A DNA stretch of 7,964 nucleotides from Verrucomicrobiia bacterium (lineage in GTDB: Bacteria; Verrucomicrobiota; Verrucomicrobiia; Limisphaerales; UBA11358): positions 1 through 7,964 of the forward strand of contig JASHVW010000303.1 of assembly GCA_030044395.1 (NCBI GenBank). The letters run 5' to 3'. Both the position numbers and the translations under genes were made by a program. The notes under the pieces are model-generated. The model had not been told where the DNA came from and did not search any database. It was given only the letters and a program-made list of their open reading frames with translations. How positions within the stretch are numbered: position 1 is the stretch's first letter; each line of letters begins with the position of its first letter. Of the stretch, positions 1 through 7,172 are shown piece after piece.

Positions 1-83
1 AAACAGGGAACAACCGTGCGTTTGAGCTTGTTGATCCGGCCTCTGCCTGCGGGTTCAAGAAGATGATTAACGCGGCATGTTAA
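1..83 (+). CDS. Probable 3' end of an upstream gene, product unknown
   Basis: The frame starting at base 3 is open from the window edge to a TAA at 81-83. It gives 26 residues ending in FELVDPASACGFKKMINAAC. The other two forward frames stop at 22-24 and 64-66. The peptide has ordinary composition and codon use like the genes to the right, so it reads as the C-terminus of a gene entering from the left. No family can be named from so short a tail. It would be co-directional with the GH92 gene, but a 190-base spacer separates them, so the GH92 operon probably has its own promoter. An open stretch this short can also occur by chance. Confidence 0.4.
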   Translation, partial: TGNNRAFELVDPASACGFKKMINAAC

Positions 84-273
84 AAGCTTCTGGTTCACTG
101 GTTTCCAATGTTTTTTTGATGAGGGCTCCGCAGGGCGCCTGATGACCGGTCGTATGAAAATCCCCGCTTTCGGGTATGTTTAGCCATAGTCATAAAATGT
201 AAAATTCGAAATGAATTTGAGTTTGTGGCGCCATGGTAAGACAAATTTCGCGCGATGAAACCGTTCATTAATT
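84..273 (+). other. Intergenic spacer / presumed promoter region of the GH92 operon
   Basis: This 190-base stretch precedes the three-gene forward operon and has no convincing ORF. A run of seven T lies at 111-117, without a clear stem before it. From about 181 it becomes AT-rich, with two TAAAAT hexamers at 193-198 and 200-205 that could be -10 boxes. No good TTGACA-like -35 lies at the right distance; TTTAGC at 179-184 is the nearest, with a 15-base gap. No Shine-Dalgarno sequence precedes the ATG at 274. The operon promoter is expected here by position, but the exact site is not resolved. Confidence 0.3.
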
Positions 274-278
274 ATGAA
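255..278 (+). repeat. Alternating short inverted repeats over the GH92 start codon
   Basis: The order is ATGAA (255-259), ACCG, TTCAT (264-268), TAATT, ATGAA (274-278). The last ATGAA contains the GH92 start codon. The central TTCAT can pair either with the upstream copy or with the start-codon copy. The stems are only five base pairs and AT-rich, so an RNA hairpin would be weak; a protein-binding dyad is equally possible. The pattern is directly visible, but any role is speculative. Confidence 0.3.
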
Positions 279-2511
279 GAAATATCCCTTATCCATTGCC
301 TTTGGTGCCATGCTTGTTTCGACGGCTGTCGTGCAGGCGCAAGTCGAATTTGTTGATCCGTCAATCGGTGGACAAGGCGTTCTCCTTGAGCCGACGCGCG
401 CGACGGTTTCGCTTCCCAACAGCATGGTACGCGTCTATCCCGTCAGAAACGATCAGTTGGACGATCAAGTTCATTCGTTCCCCCTGACGATTATTTCGCA
501 TCGTTTGGGCGAACTGTTTTGGATAATGCCATTCGACGGAACACCAAACGACAATAATTGGGATCGTCCCCAGGCTTATGACCAACAAGTTGAGACCCCC
601 TATTACTATTCTGTGAGATTTGACGATTCGCTGATTCAGACGGAATTTGCTCCGACCGCGCGCTGCGGCTATTTTCGTTTTACTTTTCCCGCCGAAACAG
701 CCGTTGTGTTGCTGGCCAACCGCCAGGACGGAGAGCTTTCCGCGGATGGCAACAACGCCATTTCGGGCGAGGAAAACATTGCCAGCCAAAGCAGTATAAC
801 CCCCGGGGTGATGCACGCGTATGTCTATGGTGAATTCAGCGCGCCGGTCAAAATTGAGACCGGTGACATCGAGAATGGAAACCGCCTGACCATCACGGCG
901 CGGGACAATCAAAAGGTTTTGGAGTTTCGCTACGGGATTTCATTCATCAGCGTTGCGCAAGCGAAAAGAAATTTGCAAGAGGAAATTCCGGCGTGGAGCT
1001 TCGACGATGTCAAACGCGCGGCTCGCGATCGCTGGAATGAAGTTTTAGGACGAATCGAGGTCAAAGGCGGCACGCTGGATCAGAAAAAGGTCTTTTATAC
1101 TGCGCTATACCGCTGTTACGAACGCATGGTCAGCATCACTGAGGACGGGCAATACTATAGTGCATTTGACAACCAGGTGCACCAAGACACGCGCCCGTTT
1201 TACGTGGACAATTGGTTGTGGGATACTTATCGGGCACTCGAGCCGTTGCAAACGATTCTGAACCCGGAAATGGAAGCGGACAAAGTTCAGTCGTACGTCC
1301 GGATGTACGAACAATCCGGATGGATGCCGGAATTTGCCGTGCTTTGGGGGAACCACGAATGCATGACTGGAAATCCTGTTGCGGCGTGGATTGCCGACGT
1401 TTGGGCGAAGGGCGTGACTAATTTTGACGTGGCGGCGGCTTATGCGGGGATAAAGAAAAATTCCATTGAGGGCACATGGCTCCCCTGGCGCCGTGGGCCC
1501 AAGTGCGTTCTAGATGACTTCCTCGCCGACCACGGTTACATGCCGGCACTTCATCCGGGCGAAGAAGAGACAGTCGCGAGAGTTCATCCGCGGGAACGTC
1601 GCCAAGCCATTTCCGTTACGGAGGCCCAAAGTTACGAAGATTGGTGCACAGCCCAACTGGCGCGGGATTTGGGCAATGAAACTGATTATCAATTTTTTCT
1701 CAAGCGGGCAGGTGATTACAGGAATTTATATCGAAAGGACAAAGGCCATGTGTGGCCGAAGGACGCCGAAGGCAACTGGATTGAACCGTATGATCCGGGT
1801 TGGTCCGGAGGCCAGGGCGGGCGTGATTATACAACGGAGAACAATGGCTACACCTACGACTGGGACGTGCAACACGATCTGCAGGGGTTGTTTGGTTTGA
1901 TGGGCGGGCGGGCGGATGCGGAAGCCAAGCTCGATCAGTTATTCCGAGAAGGACTTGGACGGAGCAAGTATGAGTACTTTGCCAAATTCCCGGATTCCAC
2001 AGGAATGGTGGGCCAATTCTCAATGGGAAATGAGCCCAGCCTCCACATTCCGTTCATTTACGATTATCTAGGCTCACCATGGAAGACCCAGAGGCGGGTT
2101 CGAATGTTGTTGGATACGTGGTTTACGGACACGACGTTGGGGATGCCGGGTGATGAAGACGGGGGCGGCATGAGTGCATTTGTCGTTTTTTCAATGATGG
2201 GTTTGTATCCGGTGACTCCGGGGGTGCCAATCTACAATATTTGCAGCCCGGTTTTTGACCGCATAACCATCCGCCTGCCCAACGGCAAGAAATTTTCCAT
2301 CATTTGCCGGAACAATTCGAAGGACAACCAGTATATCCAAAGCATTCAACTAAACGGCGAACCTTTGAACCAGGTTTGGTTCAGGCACGCTGACCTTGTC
2401 AATGGCAAGGAATTGAAGCTTCAAATGGGTGATACGCCCAACAAAACGCTCGGATCGGAGCCGTCCGCGTTTCCGCCTTCGGCCATGTCGGTTAATCCAG
2501 AGATGTTTTAG
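274..2511 (+). CDS. Secreted GH92-family alpha-mannosidase-like glycosidase
   Basis: This 745-residue protein belongs to glycoside hydrolase family 92, calcium-dependent exo-acting alpha-mannosidases that invert the anomeric centre. Residues 1-22 form a signal peptide (cleavage near VQA|Q), so it acts in the periplasm or outside the cell. Residues 24-230 match the N-terminal beta-sandwich domain; the (alpha/alpha)6 catalytic domain follows. Family landmarks are WDTYR at 316-320, GNEPSLH at 585-591 and PGDEDGG at 625-631. Compared with Bacteroides BT3990, Glu522 (in TENNGYTYDW) fits the general acid, and Asp627/Asp629 fit the base/calcium pair; the acid-to-base spacing is similar. The length is normal. 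Oddity: the N-terminal family motifs GTGG and SHxSGTG, which help build the sugar pocket, are degenerate here (SIGGQG at 30-35, SHRLGE at 75-80), so mannose specificity is not certain. ATG 274 is chosen because an in-frame TGA lies at 256-258. No Shine-Dalgarno is seen. It is the first gene of a tight three-gene operon. Confidence 0.93.
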   Translation: MKKYPLSIAFGAMLVSTAVVQAQVEFVDPSIGGQGVLLEPTRATVSLPNSMVRVYPVRNDQLDDQVHSFPLTIISHRLGELFWIMPFDGTPNDNNWDRPQAYDQQVETPYYYSVRFDDSLIQTEFAPTARCGYFRFTFPAETAVVLLANRQDGELSADGNNAISGEENIASQSSITPGVMHAYVYGEFSAPVKIETGDIENGNRLTITARDNQKVLEFRYGISFISVAQAKRNLQEEIPAWSFDDVKRAARDRWNEVLGRIEVKGGTLDQKKVFYTALYRCYERMVSITEDGQYYSAFDNQVHQDTRPFYVDNWLWDTYRALEPLQTILNPEMEADKVQSYVRMYEQSGWMPEFAVLWGNHECMTGNPVAAWIADVWAKGVTNFDVAAAYAGIKKNSIEGTWLPWRRGPKCVLDDFLADHGYMPALHPGEEETVARVHPRERRQAISVTEAQSYEDWCTAQLARDLGNETDYQFFLKRAGDYRNLYRKDKGHVWPKDAEGNWIEPYDPGWSGGQGGRDYTTENNGYTYDWDVQHDLQGLFGLMGGRADAEAKLDQLFREGLGRSKYEYFAKFPDSTGMVGQFSMGNEPSLHIPFIYDYLGSPWKTQRRVRMLLDTWFTDTTLGMPGDEDGGGMSAFVVFSMMGLYPVTPGVPIYNICSPVFDRITIRLPNGKKFSIICRNNSKDNQYIQSIQLNGEPLNQVWFRHADLVNGKELKLQMGDTPNKTLGSEPSAFPPSAMSVNPEMF

Positions 2512-2528
2512 ATCCTGTTGAATAGATT

Positions 2529-4775
2529 ATGAAGGCATACCTGTTGATCACACTGGGGTTGGCAATAATGACCGGGATTTCCGCCGCCCAAAACGATACG
2601 CCGATATATAAGGATTCCAATTATCCAGTGGACAAGCGTGTTCAGGACCTGCTCAGCCGCATGACGCTGGAAGAGAAAGTCCGCCAACTGGATATGTATT
2701 CCGGCGCGGATGATCTGTTGACACACGGCCAGAAAATTGACGACACGCACGCGAAAGCCGACGCGATTTTCAGGCCCCAACGCGCTGAAAAACGGATTGG
2801 AGCCATTGGCGTTGGTTCGATACACGATATTTATCCTTCGGCGCAACTTTACAACGCCATTCAAGCCTGGGTTATCGACTCAAGCCGGTTGGGCATTCCG
2901 GCGCTGTTCATTGAGGAAGGCCTGCATGGTTACATGGGGTATGGCCAGACAGTTTTCCCGCAGAGCGTCAATCTGGCCGCGACTTGGAATCCTCAATTGG
3001 CGCGGGAAACCGGCGCTGCCATAGCTTCTGAAGCGCGCGCGGACGGCGTGGACATGATTCTGGCGCCCGTGCTTGACGTTGCGCGGGATCCTCGTTGGGG
3101 GCGCGTGGAGGAGGATTTCGGCGAGGACCCGTTTCTCTCGGGACAAATGGGATTGAATTATGTGGAAGGCATGCAAGGAAATTCGCTAGCAGCGGAGGAC
3201 ACCTGCATCGCCGAGCCGAAACACTTTGCGGCGCATGGCTCGCCGGAAGGCGGAGTTAACGCTTCGCCCGTCCACGCCGGAGAACGGGAAGTTCGCACGG
3301 TCATGCTCAAGACATTCGAGCCAGCGGTGCGTGAGGGCCATGCCATGGGAATCATGGCCGCCTACAACGACATTGACGGCGTGCCTTGCACCGCAAACCC
3401 ATGGCTGCTCAATACCGTGCTGCGCGACGAGTGGGGTTTTGAAGGATTTGTGCTGTCTGATTTAGGCGCCATCCGGCGGCTCTATGCCGATCATCACGTG
3501 GCGGCCACGCCTGCCGACGCCGTGCAACTGGCCATCAATTCCGGCGTGGACATGCAGTTTTATGATTTTCCACACGAGGTGTTTCAAGACGCGCTGATTG
3601 ACGGGGTGAAAAGCGGCAAAGTTTCGCAGGGGACGCTAGACGCGGCTGTCTCCCGCATTCTGCGCGCCAAATTCCTGCTTGGTTTATTTGACCATCCGTT
3701 TGTGGACACAAATCTGGATAAGTCCGTTCGTCGGTCGCCGGAGCATCTGGCGCTATCGCTTGAAGTGGCGCGCCAGTCGATGTGCCTGCTGAAAAACGAA
3801 AGCGGGCTGTTGCCCTTGAAAACCAACCTCCATTGCATCGCCATTATCGGGCCCAACGCCGATATTGCCCGGTTGGGTGACTATGCGGACGCCGCCAAGG
3901 AGACATCCGAGTATGGGATGCTCAATCAAATCAAGAAATTGGTTTCGCGACGAACGCGAGTCCTTTTCTCGGATGGGGGGCATGCTGACGATGCGAAGGC
4001 ACTGGCGAGGAAGGCTGACGTGGTGGTCATGGCGCTGGGGGAATGGCACGGCATTTCCGGCGAAGGGTTTGACCGTTCTGACTTGAATTTGCCGGGAGAC
4101 CAGGAAAATTTGCTCGAAGCGATTGTAAAAACCGGCAAGCCAGTGGTATTGGTCCTGCAAAATGGCCGGGCGTTGAGCATCCCGTGGGCGGCGCGGAACG
4201 TCCCGGCAATTCTGGAGGCGTGGTATCCTGGCGAGTTCGGCGGACGCGCGATCGCCGAAACGCTTTTCGGCGTCAACAACCCGGCCGGACGTTTGCCGGT
4301 TTCATTTCCAAAAAATGTCGGCCAATTACCCGTCTATTACAATCACTTTCCGTCCAAGGGAAAATATTACGTGGGTGGCGACGATTCCCCGCAATTCATC
4401 TTTGGCTTTGGCTTGAGCTACACGACGTTCAAATATGAAAATTTGACGGTCACGGCCCCTTCGGAAGGCAGCGGCGATGATGTGCTGGTTTCGTTTGATT
4501 TGATAAATACAGGAAAGCGCGATGGCGACGAAGTGGCCCAGGTTTATGTACGCGAAGCGACGGCCAGCGTGGCTACACCGATTGAAGCGTTGAAGGCATT
4601 TTCGCGGGTCCATTTAAAGGCCGGCGAAGCGAAATCCATGACACTTCACATCAGACAAAGCGACTTGGAGGTTTGGGGCGCAGACAAGAAATGGGAGCTT
4701 GATCCCGGCGAATTCACTGCCATGGTTGGAGGAAGTTCGGCTGGAGGTCTGTCTGCGAAATTCGATTTGAATTAG
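2529..4775 (+). CDS. Secreted GH3 beta-glycosidase (beta-glucosidase/xylosidase type)
   Basis: This 748-residue glycoside hydrolase family 3 enzyme would release terminal beta-linked sugars with retention of configuration. A signal peptide covers residues 1-20 (cleavage near SAA|Q). The layout is the usual three domains: a TIM-like barrel (about 35-385), an alpha/beta sandwich (about 415-635) and a C-terminal fibronectin-III-like domain (about 640-745). Visible motifs are TVFPQSVNLAATWN (141-154), WGRVEEDFGEDP (190-201), Lys231-His232 in the substrate-binding KHF, and the nucleophile Asp311 in GFVLSDLGAI. The acid/base is most likely Glu512 in SGEGFDRSD. AWYPGEFGG (564-572), NPAGRLPVSFP (584-594) and FGFGLSYTTF (625-634) are also typical. 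The glutamate acid/base loop argues against the His-Asp type of GH3 N-acetylglucosaminidase. The nucleophile motif has Leu where most relatives have Trp or Cys, so glucose and xylose cannot be told apart. It starts 17 bases after the GH92 stop, without a Shine-Dalgarno, suggesting cotranscription. Confidence 0.95.
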   Translation: MKAYLLITLGLAIMTGISAAQNDTPIYKDSNYPVDKRVQDLLSRMTLEEKVRQLDMYSGADDLLTHGQKIDDTHAKADAIFRPQRAEKRIGAIGVGSIHDIYPSAQLYNAIQAWVIDSSRLGIPALFIEEGLHGYMGYGQTVFPQSVNLAATWNPQLARETGAAIASEARADGVDMILAPVLDVARDPRWGRVEEDFGEDPFLSGQMGLNYVEGMQGNSLAAEDTCIAEPKHFAAHGSPEGGVNASPVHAGEREVRTVMLKTFEPAVREGHAMGIMAAYNDIDGVPCTANPWLLNTVLRDEWGFEGFVLSDLGAIRRLYADHHVAATPADAVQLAINSGVDMQFYDFPHEVFQDALIDGVKSGKVSQGTLDAAVSRILRAKFLLGLFDHPFVDTNLDKSVRRSPEHLALSLEVARQSMCLLKNESGLLPLKTNLHCIAIIGPNADIARLGDYADAAKETSEYGMLNQIKKLVSRRTRVLFSDGGHADDAKALARKADVVVMALGEWHGISGEGFDRSDLNLPGDQENLLEAIVKTGKPVVLVLQNGRALSIPWAARNVPAILEAWYPGEFGGRAIAETLFGVNNPAGRLPVSFPKNVGQLPVYYNHFPSKGKYYVGGDDSPQFIFGFGLSYTTFKYENLTVTAPSEGSGDDVLVSFDLINTGKRDGDEVAQVYVREATASVATPIEALKAFSRVHLKAGEAKSMTLHIRQSDLEVWGADKKWELDPGEFTAMVGGSSAGGLSAKFDLN

Positions 4776-4784
4776 AGAAAGAAT

Positions 4785-6080
4785 ATGAAAACGAAATTGG
4801 CCCTGATGATGTTCATTGGCGTTGCAACGCTCGCCGCCGGGGCGCCCAATCCTGATCATTATTCCGTTTTGGATTTCGGCGCAAAAGCCGACGGTAAAAC
4901 GGATGATACAGCCGCATTCCAAAAAGCCCTGGACACTGCCGGGCAGGCCGGCGGCGGGGTCGTCTATGCGCCGCGCGGCGATTATTTTTTCTCGGGCCAT
5001 CTAAATGTGCCACTGGGCGTCGTTTTGGAGGGGGTCTGGCAGTCGGTGCCATCTCACAGCGGCCTTCGTGATGACAACGGTCCGAGGCCGACTGATGACG
5101 GCACGACGTTTCTGGTCACGGAAAATGCCGGGCTTGAAGATGGCGCGCCGTTTATCAAGCTAAACACGGACAGCACGCTGAAGGGCGTGGTGCTTTTTTA
5201 TCCCAATCAAATTCAAAACGATGTTCCGCGTCCTTACCCTTATGCAATTGCCTTGCGGGGCGATAATGCGGCGGTCCTCGAAGTTGAATTGCTCAATCCG
5301 TACAATGGAATTGACGCCTCATATTGCGGGCGCCATCTGATTCGGGACGTGCAGGGCCAGCCACTGCGTCGCGGCATTTATGTGGATGCGATTTATGACA
5401 TTGGGCGGATAGAGGATGTTCATTTCAATCCCTGGTGGAGCATGAACAAGAAACTATTCAAATGGCAACAGACTAACGGAGAGGCGTTCATTTTCGGCCG
5501 TTCTGACTGGGAATATGTCTTCAACACATTTTGTTTCGGCTATGGAACCGGCTACAAGTTCATCAAGACGAGGACTGGCGATTGCAACGGGAATTTCCTG
5601 GGAATCGGCGCCGATGATTGTGACACCGCCGTCAAAGTTGAGGATTGCGCGCCATACGGGCTATTGATTGCCAATGGCGAGTTCACTTCCTTCCACGGTC
5701 CCGATCCGACAATGGTTCGCGTGGAAACCAACAATGTGGGCAGTGTCCGGTTCAGCAATTGCGCTTTTTGGGGGCCATGCGATCAAATTGCAAAAATCAG
5801 CGGACGCGGGACGGTCGGTTTCAGCGATTGTACGTTTGTGCAATGGGATCGCGACCGTGAAGGCCGGTATGCGATTCAGGCCGACGATGGCACGCTTTTG
5901 GTTCAAGGTTGTGAATTTCAGGAAGACCGACCGCAAATAGAATTAGGCAGGGATGTCCGCCGCGCCATCGTTTCCAACAACATTTTCACAGGCAAACGGC
6001 GCATTGCCGACGACAGCAAGTACTCAGTTGACGTTCACGACAACGTAAGTTGGCGGCCGAAAGGGCGTGCAGGAGATTAA
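4785..6080 (+). CDS. Secreted right-handed beta-helix protein, pectate-lyase-3/GH28-related
   Basis: This 431-residue protein has a signal peptide (about 1-20, AGA|P). The N-terminal signature is that of the pectate_lyase_3 / GH28-related superfamily: VLDFGAKADGKTDDTAAFQKAL at 28-49, with GGGVVYAPRGDYFF at 56-69. Such proteins fold as parallel beta-helices and include polysaccharide lyases, hydrolases and epimerases. Rung repeats are visible in the C-terminal half: NGEF (297-300), SNCAF (324-328), SDCTF (347-351), QGCEF (374-378) and SNNIF (397-401), spaced 23 to 28 residues. The GH28 catalytic set (NTD, DD, GHG, RIK) is not found; ADDCDTAVK (276-284) only loosely recalls the GDDCxAxK motif. 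Nine cysteines fall between 181 and 376, many for an exported protein. It begins nine bases after the GH3 stop, with purine-rich AGAGAAAG upstream as a weak ribosome-binding site. It is the last gene of the operon. Activity and substrate are unknown; a lyase, hydrolase or non-catalytic binder are all possible. Confidence 0.85.
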   Translation: MKTKLALMMFIGVATLAAGAPNPDHYSVLDFGAKADGKTDDTAAFQKALDTAGQAGGGVVYAPRGDYFFSGHLNVPLGVVLEGVWQSVPSHSGLRDDNGPRPTDDGTTFLVTENAGLEDGAPFIKLNTDSTLKGVVLFYPNQIQNDVPRPYPYAIALRGDNAAVLEVELLNPYNGIDASYCGRHLIRDVQGQPLRRGIYVDAIYDIGRIEDVHFNPWWSMNKKLFKWQQTNGEAFIFGRSDWEYVFNTFCFGYGTGYKFIKTRTGDCNGNFLGIGADDCDTAVKVEDCAPYGLLIANGEFTSFHGPDPTMVRVETNNVGSVRFSNCAFWGPCDQIAKISGRGTVGFSDCTFVQWDRDREGRYAIQADDGTLLVQGCEFQEDRPQIELGRDVRRAIVSNNIFTGKRRIADDSKYSVDVHDNVSWRPKGRAGD

Positions 6081-6109
6081 CGGGACGAATTTTTTCGGTC
6101 GCATCCGAA

Positions 6110-6125
6110 TTGAAAGCGCTTGCAA
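6110..6125. promoter_or_regulatory. LacI-family-type operator palindrome
   Basis: The sequence TTGAAAGCGCTTGCAA is a 16-base near-palindrome (seven of eight pairs match) centred on AAGCGCTT. It fits the AAnCGnTT core used by many LacI-family sugar regulators and resembles the catabolite-control cre site. It lies 30 bases past the stop of the beta-helix gene and 37 bases past the stop of the convergent esterase gene, so it is not upstream of any visible gene. No LacI-type regulator gene is in the window. A chance match is possible: imperfect 16-base palindromes of this quality are expected a few times in 8 kb; only the match to the family core raises it above background. Confidence 0.35.
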
Positions 6126-6161
6126 TATTCCGCCTGCGCGATTCGAACCCAAGTCTTCCGT

Positions 6162-7133
6162 TCATTGATTCAGTTTGAGGCTGCGTACAATAAAACCGTT
6201 CAAGATCTTGTCAAAGCTGGCGCCGCCGGGAAAAGCATGTCCACCGTTTGGTGTCATCCAGTAGGTTGCGTCAGCGCCATCGGCTCGTAGCTTTTCATAA
6301 AGCTCTTTTCCCTCCAGTCCAGGGACAATCGGGTCTTTCTGGCCGTCGCAAATAAGCAAAGGCGGAACATCTGTGCGAACATGACCGACTGGACACATTT
6401 CCGTATAGAGGACTTTGTGTTCCGCGGTATCGGGAACGATGCCGTGAAACAGAATGCGAAAATGCGGGCGCGAATCGTTAAGGATGTTGTCATTTATGCC
6501 GCGAAAGGAAATGATACCGGCTGCATTGGTGATGACATCGCCCGGCCCCTGATCCCAAAAGCGGACAAAATCCGTTGGCGGAATATAACTGAAGCTTCCG
6601 GAGACCCGCGCACTAATTCCTTCAAGCCCGGCTGTCGGTCCGCCGTCCTGGAAATTCTCCGGCACCATGGCGACCATCAAGCTCAAATGACCGCCGGCGG
6701 AACCACCCGTCACGTCAATTCGGTTGGGGTCAATATTAAAACGTTTTGCATTTTTTCGAATGAACCGGACGGCGTTGCGGCAATCGCGGATGCATTCCGG
6801 GAAGCCGCCCTCCTTGCCGAGTCGGTACTTAATGGAAAAAATGGCCAGATGGTGCCGCATGAAAACCTGCCAACCACCGACTCCTTTTATATTGGCAGCC
6901 GCATCGCCACCGAACCACCAGCCGCCATGAATTTCCATGATTGCGGGCGCAGGGGCCACCGCATCCGTTGGCAAAAAGGCGTTAAGCGTCAAATTTTTCC
7001 CGGCAACGGAGGAATAGACAATGTTTAGTTCGGAGCGATACGTGGACGCATTTTGGGCGGCAACTTCAACGGATAACAAAATGAAGCTGAGAGCCATGAC
7101 GGCCAAAATGGCGAACATTTTCTTCGCAAGCAT
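6162..7133 (-). CDS. Secreted alpha/beta-hydrolase esterase, BD-FAE type
   Basis: This 323-residue protein is a serine esterase of the BD-FAE/acetyl-esterase-like alpha/beta-hydrolase group. A long hydrophobic signal peptide spans about residues 1-26 (VAA|Q). The oxyanion-hole motif HGGWW is at 69-73 and the nucleophile elbow GGSAGGH at 143-149 (Ser145). The triad is completed by Asp267 in DGQKDPIVP and His299 in NGGHAF. The stretch CRNAVRFIRKNAKRFNIDP (118-136) is typical of the group. Characterised relatives remove acetyl or feruloyl groups from plant polysaccharides or act on small esters; the substrate here is not determined, but the glycosidase neighbours favour deacylation of a glycan. 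It lies 123 bases downstream of the GH71/99-like gene on the same strand and converges on the beta-helix gene. No Shine-Dalgarno is visible before the ATG at 7133; that start is supported by the intact signal peptide. A possible promoter of its own lies in the spacer. Confidence 0.92.
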   Translation of the reverse strand: MLAKKMFAILAVMALSFILLSVEVAAQNASTYRSELNIVYSSVAGKNLTLNAFLPTDAVAPAPAIMEIHGGWWFGGDAAANIKGVGGWQVFMRHHLAIFSIKYRLGKEGGFPECIRDCRNAVRFIRKNAKRFNIDPNRIDVTGGSAGGHLSLMVAMVPENFQDGGPTAGLEGISARVSGSFSYIPPTDFVRFWDQGPGDVITNAAGIISFRGINDNILNDSRPHFRILFHGIVPDTAEHKVLYTEMCPVGHVRTDVPPLLICDGQKDPIVPGLEGKELYEKLRADGADATYWMTPNGGHAFPGGASFDKILNGFIVRSLKLNQ

Positions 7134-7172
7134 AAATTGAATCAGAGGGCTAATTTAAGCATTTCGCAGCAA

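Noticed and set aside
163..174. CCCG-CTTT-CGGG hairpin after the left-edge gene as a terminator
   Set aside because: A four-pair stem followed by TATGTTT is too weak, and short pairs like this are common by chance.
361..912. A 183-codon open frame antisense to the GH92 gene
   Set aside because: It overlaps a gene with clear family motifs, shows no recognisable domain, and is best explained as a shadow of forward-strand codon bias.
1902..1915. GGGCGGGCGGGCGG as a G-quadruplex or tandem repeat
   Set aside because: It has three G3 tracts and only a G2 as the fourth, and it encodes ordinary MGGRAD residues of the GH92 enzyme; no sign of instability.
5610..5640. ADDCDTAVK in the beta-helix protein as a GH28 polygalacturonase active site
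   Set aside because: The spacing differs from GDDCxAxK, and the companion NTD, GHG and RIK motifs are absent.
6094..6109. TTCGG / CCGAA hairpin in the convergent spacer as a transcription terminator
   Set aside because: It has only five pairs, and no T-run follows on either strand; the T-run precedes it on the forward strand.
6140..6150. GATTCGAACCC, the reverse complement of a tRNA T-loop sequence, suggesting a tRNA or integration-site remnant on the reverse strand
   Set aside because: The bases that would form the T-stem do not pair (TTGGG against CGCGC), and no acceptor stem, anticodon arm or CCA end is found nearby.
6381..7028. A 215-codon forward open frame antisense to the esterase
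   Set aside because: The reverse strand encodes an intact catalytic triad and signal peptide, and the forward product has no recognisable motif.
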